From: Actinocrispum wychmicini
GTDB lineage: Bacteria > Actinomycetota > Actinomycetes > Mycobacteriales > Pseudonocardiaceae
Direction of reading: 5' to 3'
DNA length: 64,000 nt
Assembly (NCBI RefSeq): GCF_004345645.1
Contig: NZ_SLWS01000009.1
Location: 186,001 to 250,000, forward strand
This document shows, piece after piece, positions 47,396 to 55,464 of the stretch. A model generated the notes under the pieces. That model did no database searches. It saw nothing but the letters and a program-made list of their open reading frames with translations, and was not told where the DNA came from. Within the stretch, counting starts at the first letter, position 1, and every line of letters begins with the position of its first letter. Both the position numbers and the translations under genes were made by a program.

Positions 47396-48733
47396 TTGTC
47401 CGACCGCGAGCTCCACCTCAACGCGTTCCTGATGGGCGTCGGCCACCACGAGGCGGCCTGGCGACACCCGCGGACCGACCCACGGGCCGTGGACGACGTC
47501 GCGCATTTCCAGAACCTGGGCCGGATCGCCGAGCGCGGCACGTTCGACTCGGTGTTCCTCGCCGACGGGGTGCAGATCTGGGGCGACGTGCGGCACAGCA
47601 TCGCCAACCGGTTCGAGCCGGTTACGCTGCTGACCGCGATCGCGCAGGCCACCGAGCACATCGGACTGATCGCGACCGCGTCGACCGGGTTCAGCGAGCC
47701 GTACAACCTGGCCCGCCTGTTCTCGTCACTCGACCACATCAGCGGCGGCCGGGCCGGCTGGAACATCGTCACCACCGCGGGCGACCGGTCGGCGCAGAAC
47801 TTCAACAAGGAGGCGAACACCGAACACGCCGAACGCTACCAGCGAGCCGCCGAGTTCCTCGACGTGGTCACCGCGCTGTGGGACTCATGGGAGGACGACG
47901 CATTGGTCGTGGACGGCAAGTCCGGTGTGTTCGCGGACGAGACGAAAGTGCACGAGATCAACCACAAGGGACGGTTCTTCGCCGTGCGCGGCCCGCTGAA
48001 CTCGGTGCGTAGCCCGCAGGGGCACCCCTTACTCGTGCAGGCTGGGTCCAGTGAGGACGGTAAGGAGTTCGCGGCGACGTGGGCGGAGGCCGTGTTCACC
48101 GCCCAGCAGACCCACGAAGAGGCGACAGCGTTCTACACCGACCTCAAACGCCGCGTTGTCGCAAATGGACGGTCGGCGGACAGCGTCAAAGTGCTGCCCG
48201 GGATCGTACCCGTGCTCGGCGGGACCGAGGCCGAAGCGGACCGGCTGGCCGACGAGCTGACCGAGTTGATCGTCCCGGTGCGTGCGGTGCGGCAGCTGAG
48301 CGAGCTGATCGGCGTCGACCTGACCGGCCACCCGCTGGACGAACCGGTTCCCGCGCTGCCGCCGGTCACCCGCATCAACGGCGCCAAGAGCCGGTTCGAA
48401 CTGGTTCGCGACCTGGCCGAGCGAGAGAAACTCACGCTGCGCCAACTCATCGGCCGGCTCGGCGGCGGTCGCGGGCACCAGGTGGTGGCGGGCACGCCCG
48501 AGCAGATCGCCGACCACATCGAGCTGTGGTTCACCACCGGCGCGGCGGACGGGTTCAACGTGATGGCGCCGCTCCTGCCGTCCGGCCTGGCGGAGTTCGT
48601 CGACCACGTGGTCCCGTTGCTGCGCAGGCGAAACCTGTTCCGCTCCGAGTACACCGGCCGGACCCTGCGCGACCACTATGGCCTGCCGCGACCGGTTAAC
48701 CGCTACACCGAGGCGTCCTTGACGCGAGCCTAG
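47396..48733 (+). CDS. FMN-dependent monooxygenase, NtaA/SnaA/DszA type
   Basis: This 445-residue luciferase-like flavin monooxygenase has the NtaA/DszA features LHLNAFLMGVGHHEAAWRHP, a GRIAERGTFDSVFLADG barrel strand, GGRAGWNIVTT, and a late VVAGTPEQIADHIELWF. These enzymes use reduced FMN from a partner reductase to oxidise organosulfur or aminopolycarboxylate compounds. Translation likely begins at TTG 47396, since GGGAG lies 6 nt upstream and the frame opens there, one nt after the ROK stop. Context with sulfonate transport suggests desulfurisation. No flavin reductase gene is present in the window. Confidence 0.9.
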   Translation: MSDRELHLNAFLMGVGHHEAAWRHPRTDPRAVDDVAHFQNLGRIAERGTFDSVFLADGVQIWGDVRHSIANRFEPVTLLTAIAQATEHIGLIATASTGFSEPYNLARLFSSLDHISGGRAGWNIVTTAGDRSAQNFNKEANTEHAERYQRAAEFLDVVTALWDSWEDDALVVDGKSGVFADETKVHEINHKGRFFAVRGPLNSVRSPQGHPLLVQAGSSEDGKEFAATWAEAVFTAQQTHEEATAFYTDLKRRVVANGRSADSVKVLPGIVPVLGGTEAEADRLADELTELIVPVRAVRQLSELIGVDLTGHPLDEPVPALPPVTRINGAKSRFELVRDLAEREKLTLRQLIGRLGGGRGHQVVAGTPEQIADHIELWFTTGAADGFNVMAPLLPSGLAEFVDHVVPLLRRRNLFRSEYTGRTLRDHYGLPRPVNRYTEASLTRA

Positions 48734-49455
48734 AGCAGGTCCGCGGCGATGGCGGCCGCGGTTTCGGACAAGGCGGAGACCCAGGTCGGCAGGAGGTCAC
48801 GGGAGAACCGGACGGACGGCATGGCGATCGAGAGCGCGGCCGTCGGCGTGGCAGCGGGCCAGGGAATCGCGACACCGACGGCGGTGAGGCCGGTCTCAGT
48901 GAGCTGGTCGTTGATCGCGAATCCACGCTTGCGGACGAGGCTCAGTTCGCGGCGCAGGCGTGCCATGTCGTCCGGCGGCAGGTGTTCGGCCAGTTGATCC
49001 CGGGGCAGCGCGGCCAGCAGGGTCTTGCCGCCGGAGGCCAGATGCGCGGGCAGCGTCCGGCCGCTGCGGTCGCCGACCCGGAGCACCTGGTCGCACTCCA
49101 CGGTCACGACGAACCGGGCATGGTTGCCGGCGAGGATGACCAGGTTCGCCGTTTCCTGGAGGTCGGCGACCAGCGCGCGCATGTGCGGAAGCGCGGCCCG
49201 GCGAAGCGCGGACACCGGCGCCGTGGTGGCGTCCGCGGGGCTGAGGACCGGGCCGGCCCGGTAGCGGCGGTCGGCGTCCTGCTCGGCGAAGTCGCGGTAG
49301 ACCAGCATGGCCAGCAGCCGGTGCGCGGTGGACCGGGACACCCTGAGGTGCTCGGCCGCCTCCGACACGCCTAGTGGCCCCTCCTGCTGCAGTAGCGTGG
49401 CCAGACGCAACGCGTGGTCGACCGACTCCACCGCGTAGTGGGGCTTGTTCTTCAT
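48730..49455 (-). CDS. IclR-family transcriptional regulator
   Basis: This 241-residue protein has an N-terminal winged helix (ALRLATLLQQEGPLGVSEAA, VSRSTAHRLLAML) and a C-terminal IclR effector domain (LPAHLASGGKTLLAALP, GFAINDQLTETGLTAVGVAI). ATG 49455 is favoured because a perfect TATGAT -10 box ends 6 nt before it, fitting a leaderless mRNA; there is no Shine-Dalgarno. The gene is convergent with the monooxygenase, and both stop codons are read from one CTAG. It may control the organosulfur locus, the divergent peroxidase or itself. Confidence 0.92.
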   Translation of the reverse strand: MKNKPHYAVESVDHALRLATLLQQEGPLGVSEAAEHLRVSRSTAHRLLAMLVYRDFAEQDADRRYRAGPVLSPADATTAPVSALRRAALPHMRALVADLQETANLVILAGNHARFVVTVECDQVLRVGDRSGRTLPAHLASGGKTLLAALPRDQLAEHLPPDDMARLRRELSLVRKRGFAINDQLTETGLTAVGVAIPWPAATPTAALSIAMPSVRFSRDLLPTWVSALSETAAAIAADLL

Positions 49456-49461
49456 GGCAGA

Positions 49462-49486
49462 ATCATAGGTTCTTTGGACCGGAACC
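49462..49486 (-). promoter_or_regulatory. Leaderless promoter and operator-like palindrome of the IclR gene
   Basis: The minus strand reads TATGAT (49467-49462), then 6 nt, then the ATG. Directly upstream lies GGTTC-N9-GAACC (49468-49486), filling most of the -35 to -10 spacer. This layout suits autorepression by an IclR dimer. No good -35 hexamer is seen. Confidence 0.55.
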
Positions 49487-49504
49487 ACCCGGGTCGCGGG
49501 TTCG

Positions 49505-49584
49505 GCCTAACGTCGACGGCCATTAGGCGGCCGACTGGGTAAGGCTACCTAGGGATGCCTAAGGGTTTCTTGCTATCCCCTAGG
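49505..49584. promoter_or_regulatory. Cluster of CCTA-core repeats between IclR and peroxidase genes
   Basis: The divergent gap holds GCCTAA-N12-TTAGGC (49505-49528), a second GCCTAA at 49557, CCTAGGGAT at 49548-49556 and its near mirror TATCCCCTAGG at 49574-49584. Repeated palindromic CCTA cores suggest a regulator-binding array; no known consensus is recognised. Confidence 0.45.
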
Positions 49585-49665
49585 ACTTTGCCGCCATGGC
49601 GGCAGGTCTAGACAACCGACATTGTGGGTCTTTTATCCGCCCCCTGGCGATCCTAGGAGACGAGC

Positions 49666-51219
49666 ATGCCCCCTGCCGAGAAAGACCGGCATCACCTTAG
49701 TAGACGAGGATTCCTTGGTGGCGTCACCGCGGCCGGTGCGGCCACCGCGGTATCCGCCTTTCCCGGTGCCGCGTTGGCCGACCCCCTCGCGGCCACCTCA
49801 CCGCTGTTCTTCGGACGCGTCTTCCAGTTGCCGCCGTTCGCGACCGCGTCCCCCGCGTTGCAGGACGCGATGCGGGAGATCGGCAAACCCGGTGGCCTGA
49901 TGGACGCGGCCGACCCGTTGCAGGAAGGCCCGGTCCGGCTGATCACCAACCCGGAGCTGTCCCCCAACAACCGCGACAACCCGTTCCACACCGCCGGCAC
50001 CACGTTCTTCGGCCAGTTCATCGACCACGACTTCACGTTCGACCAGACGTCCACGCTCGGCGTGCCGACCCCACCCGAGACCACCCGCAACACCAGGAAC
50101 CCCACGCTGAACCTGGACACGGTGTACGGCGGCGGTCCGGTGGGCAGCCCCGAGCTGTACGACACCGCCGACCCGGCCAAGTTCCGGGTGGAGAGCGGCG
50201 GCCAGTTCGAAGACCTGCCCCGGCGGGCCGACGGCGTGGCCATCATCGCCGACCCACGCAACGACGAGAACCTCATGATCGCCGGGCTGCATTCGGCGTT
50301 CCTGTTGTTCCACAACAAAGTGGTCAACTTCGTGCGGGCCCAGGGCACACCGTCCGCCCAGGTGTTCGCCGAGGCCCGCCGACTGGTCACCTGGCACTAC
50401 CAGTGGATCATCCTGAACGACTTCCTGCCGCAGATCATCACCTTCGGCATCGTCCAGGACATCCTCAACCGCGGCCGGAAGTTCTACCGCCCGCCGGCCG
50501 GCCAGCAGTTCATGCCGGTGGAGTTCCAGGGCGCCGTCTACCGGTTCGGGCACAGCATGGTCCGCCCGTCCTACCGCGCGAACCTGGCCGGCGACGCCGG
50601 AAAACCGTTCTTCGGCTTCATCTTCGACCCGGCCGGGCTCGGCCAGGCCGACCCGGTGGACCTGCGCGGCCGAGCCCGCGCGCCCCGCCGGTTCATCGGT
50701 TGGCAGACGTTCTTCGACTTCCGCGGCAACCAGGTCACCGCCGTACGGCCGAACAAGCGGATCGACACGCACATCTCCACTCCGCTGTTCAACCTCCCGC
50801 TGGCCGCCATACCCAGCGGGGACGCGCCGACCGCACTGCCGCAACGCAACCTGCTGCGGCACATCACCTGGTCCATCCCGTCCGGCCAGGCACTGGCCGC
50901 CGCCATGGGCCAACCACCGCTCGGCCCCGAGGTCTTCCCCGAACTGCGCCAGTTCAACCTCGGCCTGGACAGCAACACCCCACTCTGGTACTACATCCTG
51001 CGCGAAGCCGACGTCATCAACGACGGCATCGCGCTGGCCGGCGTCGGCGCCCGACTGTGCGGCGAGGTGTTCATCGGCCTGCTGCAGCTCGACCCGACCT
51101 CCTACCTGTCGGTCAACCCCAACTTCCGGCCCACCCTGCCCGGCCGTACCGCCGGCGAGTTCCACATAACCGACCTGCTCACGTTCGCCGGAGTGGACCC
51201 CGCCAGCCGCGGCCAGTGA
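49666..51219 (+). CDS. Exported haem peroxidase, animal (peroxinectin/XPO) type
   Basis: This 517-residue protein has a twin-arginine signal SRRGFLGGVTAAGAATA with ALADP before the mature part, so it is exported folded. The distal haem motif GQFIDHDFTF puts the distal His at 121; AVYRFGHSMVRPSY carries the proximal His near 295. This is the An_peroxidase superfamily, which oxidises halides or phenols with hydrogen peroxide. The start at 49666 has CTAGGAGA upstream. Size and domain match bacterial single-domain members. Its promoter region is shared with the IclR regulator, which may control it. The physiological substrate is unknown. Confidence 0.92.
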   Translation: MPPAEKDRHHLSRRGFLGGVTAAGAATAVSAFPGAALADPLAATSPLFFGRVFQLPPFATASPALQDAMREIGKPGGLMDAADPLQEGPVRLITNPELSPNNRDNPFHTAGTTFFGQFIDHDFTFDQTSTLGVPTPPETTRNTRNPTLNLDTVYGGGPVGSPELYDTADPAKFRVESGGQFEDLPRRADGVAIIADPRNDENLMIAGLHSAFLLFHNKVVNFVRAQGTPSAQVFAEARRLVTWHYQWIILNDFLPQIITFGIVQDILNRGRKFYRPPAGQQFMPVEFQGAVYRFGHSMVRPSYRANLAGDAGKPFFGFIFDPAGLGQADPVDLRGRARAPRRFIGWQTFFDFRGNQVTAVRPNKRIDTHISTPLFNLPLAAIPSGDAPTALPQRNLLRHITWSIPSGQALAAAMGQPPLGPEVFPELRQFNLGLDSNTPLWYYILREADVINDGIALAGVGARLCGEVFIGLLQLDPTSYLSVNPNFRPTLPGRTAGEFHITDLLTFAGVDPASRGQ

Positions 51220-51534
51220 CACTCCCCGAAAAGTAGGTCAGGGCCGCACTGTTCGCCACCCGCCCGCGGCGGACACCGGTTCCCTGGCCGGCCAGAGGTA
51301 CGTCAAGGTGTCACGGTGTCCGGCCACAGTGCCGAGCATCGGCGCGGTCACCTTGGCGTACGTTCCTCCCCCAGTGCTCTGGCCAACCAGGAGCGCAAGT
51401 GCCTTCACCTCCGGCCTGCACACCCTCGGCGTGATCGGCGCGGTCACCTGGGTCGGCGCGACGGCGCTGACCTGGCTGACGGTTCCCGGCAGGAGTTCGT
51501 GATAGCCGGTCGGATTCCTGGGTATCCCCCAGAT
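51220..51534. other. Intergenic region without confident gene
   Basis: The 315 bp between the peroxidase and the small membrane protein contain short open frames on both strands but none with family features or a clear ribosome site. No hairpin with a T-run follows the peroxidase stop. Confidence 0.4.
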
Positions 51535-51984
51535 ATGGACGCTGGACTTCTGTACTTCCTGCTCGCCGGGGTCATTGTGGTGGTCGTGGTCGGCCGTGCG
51601 CTCGCCTTCAGCGGAAGGCGCTACCTGGCCCGGTCAGTGGAAGGCGGCCGGGAGCGCCAGTCGGCCGGTTCGGCCGCGACCCTGGTGTCGGTGCTCTTCC
51701 ACTTGCTGACGCTCGGCCTGACCGCGCTGATCGCTGCGATTTCGTTCGGCGGCAGCGACCTGCAGGCGTTCCTGGTGCGCGTCGGTATTCTGCTGGTCCT
51801 GGTGGCACTGGCCTACTGGGGCGCGCTGACAATGCTCAACCGCAGGCGGGAGGCCGCCGTGGTGTCCGACTACACCAGCCACGTCCAGGCCGCCCGCGAC
51901 CGCAGCGAGTACGAGATCAGCAACGATCCGTCCGCCAACGAGGCCGTGAAGTCACCCCTTGACGGCCCGCGTCGGCAGATCTGA
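51535..51984 (+). CDS. Small integral membrane protein, function unknown
   Basis: This 149-residue protein starts at ATG 51535 (MDAGLLYFLLAGVIVVVVVG). It has three strong hydrophobic segments (about residues 5-25, 45-70 and 80-102), then a charged C-terminal tail (SDYTSHVQAARDRSEYEISN) expected in the cytoplasm. I do not recognise the family. The Shine-Dalgarno is weak. It lies 44 bp before the molybdoenzyme gene on the same strand and may share its transcript. Confidence 0.65.
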   Translation: MDAGLLYFLLAGVIVVVVVGRALAFSGRRYLARSVEGGRERQSAGSAATLVSVLFHLLTLGLTALIAAISFGGSDLQAFLVRVGILLVLVALAYWGALTMLNRRREAAVVSDYTSHVQAARDRSEYEISNDPSANEAVKSPLDGPRRQI

Positions 51985-52028
51985 GGAGACGACGCCATCC
52001 GCGCCGGTGTCGGTGCCGAACACCTTGC

Positions 52029-53567
52029 ATGGACTCTCAGGGCGACGCACGACGGTTGCCGTTCTTTCGGTCGGCTGTGGTCGGTGTGCTCGCGGTCGCC
52101 GCGGCACTGGCGGCTGGGCATCTCGTTGCGAGTGTCCTCAATCCGAGCGCGTCGCCGTTCTTCGCCGTGGGCAGCACCGCGATCGATTTGACGCCGACGG
52201 ACCTGAAGGAATTCGCGGTCCGTCAGTTCGGCACGAACGACAAGTTGGTGCTGCTCACCGGCATGGCCGTGGTGTTGCTGGTCTTCGCGGTGATCGCCGG
52301 GCTGCTCTCCCGACGCGGCCCACGGCCGGGCATGGTGCTGGCCGTCATGCTGGGCGGGCTCGGAATCGCGGCGGTGCTCGCCCGGCCGGACACGTCCTTC
52401 GTGGACATTCTGGCACCCGGGGCCAGCCTGGTCGTCGGGGCGGGCGTCTTCTATATGCTACACACCAGAGCGTCCCACAAGGACACTGTGGACACCCCAG
52501 CAGAGGGACCGAGTCGCCGCCAGTTCCTCTACACCTCCGCGGGTGTCGCAGTCGGCGTCGGCGTCGCCGGAGTGGGTGGTCAACTTATCGCCGATCGGGT
52601 GAATATTGAGGACTCACGCACAGCCGTAGGCAGCCTCGTTGCAGCCGAACAAGCGCCCGCCATTCCGTCCGACGCGGACTTCGCACAGCTGGGCACGCCA
52701 AGGTTCCTTACGTCCAACCGCGACTTCTACCGCGTCGACACGCTGCTGAACGTGCCGAGGTTGCGCGCCGAGGACTACGTGTTGCGCATCCACGGCGCCG
52801 TGGACAAGGAGCTGACGCTGCGGTTCGCGGACATCCGCCGGATGCGGCTGGTGGAACGCACGATCACGATGACCTGTGTGTCCAATGAGGTCGGTGGGCC
52901 GTACGTGTCCACATCGAACTTCATCGGCGTTCCCCTGCGCGACATCCTCGACCAGGCCGGCGTCAAACCCGGGGCCGAGCAGCTGTTCTCCACCAGTGTC
53001 GACGGGTGGACGGCGGGCACCCCGGTCGCCGACGTGCTCGACCGCGGACTGCTCGCGATCGGCATGAACGGCGAGCCGCTGCCCGCCGAGCACGGTTTCC
53101 CCGCGCGCATGGTCGTCCCAGGACTGTACGGGTTCGTGTCCGCCACCAAATGGGTGGTGGACATGGAGTTCAACAAGTTCGCCGACAAACAGGCGTACTG
53201 GCTCAAGCGCGGCTGGGGCCGGACAGCCCCGATCAAGACCCAGTGCCGGATCGACTCCCCGAACGGCTTCGCCACCGTCCGGCCCGGCAAGGTGACCGTC
53301 GCCGGGGTCGCCTGGGCGCAGCCACGAGGCATCGCCAAGGTCGAGGTTCGCGCGGACAACGGACCCTGGACACCGGCGACGCTCGCCACCGACGTCAACC
53401 CGAACACCTGGCGGATGTGGCAGGCCCAACTCGACCTCGCGCCCGGACTGCACACGGTGGAATGCCGGGCGACCGACAAGAGCGGGTACACCCAGACCGA
53501 CCAGCGGGTCGCCCCGATCCCGGACGGCGCCACCGGGTGGCACTCCACCACGTTCACCAGCGGCTGA
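52029..53567 (+). CDS. Membrane-anchored sulfite-oxidase-fold molybdoenzyme
   Basis: This 512-residue protein has an N-terminal region of four hydrophobic helices (about residues 13-35, 68-90, 96-115, 120-140), then an RRQFLYTSAGVAVGVG segment and a periplasmic oxidoreductase molybdopterin domain. The molybdenum ligand is Cys283 in TMTCVSNEVGG. FPARMVVPGLYGFVSATKWV is the usual SUOX-fold segment and a dimerisation domain follows (KVTVAGVAWAQPRGIAKVEV). This is the actinobacterial form in which a membrane anchor replaces the free exported enzyme. The electron donor is unknown; a sulfite role beside the sulfonate locus is possible but 8 kb away. Confidence 0.9.
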   Translation: MDSQGDARRLPFFRSAVVGVLAVAAALAAGHLVASVLNPSASPFFAVGSTAIDLTPTDLKEFAVRQFGTNDKLVLLTGMAVVLLVFAVIAGLLSRRGPRPGMVLAVMLGGLGIAAVLARPDTSFVDILAPGASLVVGAGVFYMLHTRASHKDTVDTPAEGPSRRQFLYTSAGVAVGVGVAGVGGQLIADRVNIEDSRTAVGSLVAAEQAPAIPSDADFAQLGTPRFLTSNRDFYRVDTLLNVPRLRAEDYVLRIHGAVDKELTLRFADIRRMRLVERTITMTCVSNEVGGPYVSTSNFIGVPLRDILDQAGVKPGAEQLFSTSVDGWTAGTPVADVLDRGLLAIGMNGEPLPAEHGFPARMVVPGLYGFVSATKWVVDMEFNKFADKQAYWLKRGWGRTAPIKTQCRIDSPNGFATVRPGKVTVAGVAWAQPRGIAKVEVRADNGPWTPATLATDVNPNTWRMWQAQLDLAPGLHTVECRATDKSGYTQTDQRVAPIPDGATGWHSTTFTSG

Positions 53568-53571
53568 GGGC

Positions 53572-54069
53572 CGGCGCGGCAGCGCTGTGTGCTGATCGCC
53601 CTGCTCGTCGACGCGAACGCCGTGGTCTCGGCCGATCAGCTCGTGGACCGGGTGTGGGGGGATCGGGTGGTGCTGCGCGCGCGGGAAACGCTGCGCACCT
53701 ACCTGTCACGACTGCGACAGGCGCTCGCCGCGGCCGACGGTGTCGAGATCGGCCGACGATCCGGTGGGTACGTGCTCAATGTCGACGCGATGGCGGGACC
53801 TGGTCCGCCGGGCCGTCGACTTCTACCGCACGCACGGGCACCGCACCGAAGAAGGCTATTCGATCGGCGTGTTCGCCGCCGTGCACCGAATGTCCGGCAG
53901 GCACCGCGAATCAGTCCACTGTGGAGAGGAGGCGCTTGAGATCGCCCAGGAGGTCAACCATCTCGGCCACATCGCGAACGCGCACAACGCCCTCGGCGCG
54001 ACCCTGGCCGCGGCCACGAACCAAACCCTGTTGGCAGCCGAGGCACGCGCCGCCCTCGCCCGACTCTGA
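53572..54069 (+). pseudogene. Remnant of an AfsR/SARP-type regulator
   Basis: Right after the molybdoenzyme stop, one frame reads RQRCVLIALLVDANAVVSAD, LVDRVWGDR and RRSGGYVLNVDAMA, the winged-helix part of an AfsR-like regulator lacking its first 15-20 residues. Near 53790 the match moves to another frame, which reads RWRDLVRRAVDFYRTHGHR and CGEEALEIAQEVNHLGHIA, a TPR-like C-terminal piece. The bacterial activation domain, any NB-ARC part and most TPRs are gone. The N-terminal loss, frame change and internal deletion make it a decayed gene. Confidence 0.75.
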
Positions 54070-54113
54070 CCGAGTGGCAGACTTCCCGGGCAACGAGCCG
54101 ATAGGGGAAGTCT

Positions 54114-55460
54114 GTGTCGTTACGAGAGTGGCTGGACATCGAGATCGCCGGACGCCGGGAGCGGGTCGGCGGCTGCGTCGACCGGGCCAAGGAGACCACG
54201 GCCTCCCACGGCGCGTGGATCACCGTCGGGCCACGCTCGACGGCCGACGACGGGCCGTTGGCCGGGGTTCCCCTGGCGGTCAAGGACAACATCGACGTCG
54301 CGGGGCTGGCGACCACGGCGGGCAGCCCGCTGTTCGCCGACGCGGTCGCGGAGACCGACGCCGGCGTCGTCAGCGTGCTGAAGTCGGCGGGTGCCACCGT
54401 TCTGGGCAAGACCAACCTGCATGAACTGGGGTTCGGCATCACGAGCAACAACGCGACGTTCGGACCGGTCCGCCACCCGTGGCACCCGGCCCGGTCCGCC
54501 GGCGGTTCCAGTGGGGGCAGCGCGGTCGCCGTGGCGCTGGATGTCGTGCCGGTCAGCCTGGGGACCGACACCGGCGGCTCGGTCACCATCCCGGCGTCGT
54601 TCTGCGGGATCGTCGGGTTCCGCCCGTCCACCGGCCGATATCCGGGCGACGGGGTGGTGAACCTGTCGTACAGCCGGGACACCGTGGGCGTGCACGCCCG
54701 CACCGCGCGGGACGTGCGGATCATCGACGAGGTGATCACCTCGGGATCGACGCCGGGCGCGCCGGGCGAACTCGAAGGGCTGCGGATCGGCGTTCCGGCC
54801 AGCAGGTACCGCGATGTCGACCCGCGCGTGACGGAGGTCGTTCGGGCCGCGCTGGCCACCTTGACGGCCGCCGGTGCCCAACTGGTCGAGGTGGAGGTGC
54901 GGGACGACCTCACGCTGGCGGCCGAGTCGGGTGACCCCCTTGTCCTGTTCGAGTTCGCCCGGCTGTTGCGGCAACGTCTGCTGCTCACCGGATCTCCGTT
55001 GGCCGGAGCCGGACTGGCGGAAGTCGCGTCGCGCATCAGTTCGCCCGACGTGCGTGCGCTGCTCGCCGGGATGGCTTCGGCACCGGTCACCGTTGAGCGC
55101 TACACGGCCGCTCGCGACGCCCGCTGGCGGTTGCGCGAGGCGTACCGTGAGGCGTTCGAGCGCTCCGGAGCCGACGTCCTGGCCTGGCCCACGTGCCCGG
55201 TTCTGCCGCCACTGATCGGCGAGGACGACACGATCATGCTGCACGAGCGGCCCGTGCCGCTGTTCCCGACAGTCATCCGCAACACGGAACCGGGCACGGT
55301 CGCCGGCCAGCCGGCGGTGAGCCTGCCCGCCGGGACCACGGCGGACGACCTGCCGGTGGGCCTGTGCCTGGAAGGCAGGGTGTTCGACGACGAGCGGCTG
55401 TTGCGGATCGCCGTCGCCGTCGAGGACGTGCTCCCGCGGAATGATCTTCGGGCAGGATGA
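54114..55460 (+). CDS. Amidase signature family hydrolase
   Basis: This 448-residue amidase has the Ser-cisSer-Lys triad: Lys57 in AVKDNIDV, cis-Ser132 in GGSSGGSA, and nucleophile Ser156 in GTDTGGSVTIP. Spacing matches malonamidase/allophanate hydrolase-like enzymes, which hydrolyse amides to acids and ammonia. The GTG start at 54114 follows GGGGAAG. No signal peptide, so cytoplasmic. It is followed at once by the Imm49-like gene, whose ribosome site lies inside this gene's end. Substrate unknown. Confidence 0.9.
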   Translation: MSLREWLDIEIAGRRERVGGCVDRAKETTASHGAWITVGPRSTADDGPLAGVPLAVKDNIDVAGLATTAGSPLFADAVAETDAGVVSVLKSAGATVLGKTNLHELGFGITSNNATFGPVRHPWHPARSAGGSSGGSAVAVALDVVPVSLGTDTGGSVTIPASFCGIVGFRPSTGRYPGDGVVNLSYSRDTVGVHARTARDVRIIDEVITSGSTPGAPGELEGLRIGVPASRYRDVDPRVTEVVRAALATLTAAGAQLVEVEVRDDLTLAAESGDPLVLFEFARLLRQRLLLTGSPLAGAGLAEVASRISSPDVRALLAGMASAPVTVERYTAARDARWRLREAYREAFERSGADVLAWPTCPVLPPLIGEDDTIMLHERPVPLFPTVIRNTEPGTVAGQPAVSLPAGTTADDLPVGLCLEGRVFDDERLLRIAVAVEDVLPRNDLRAG

Positions 55461-55464
55461 CGCC

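Noticed and set aside
51238..51502. Small genes on either strand between the peroxidase and membrane protein genes
   Set aside because: The two frames overlap each other, lack ribosome sites and show no recognisable domain.
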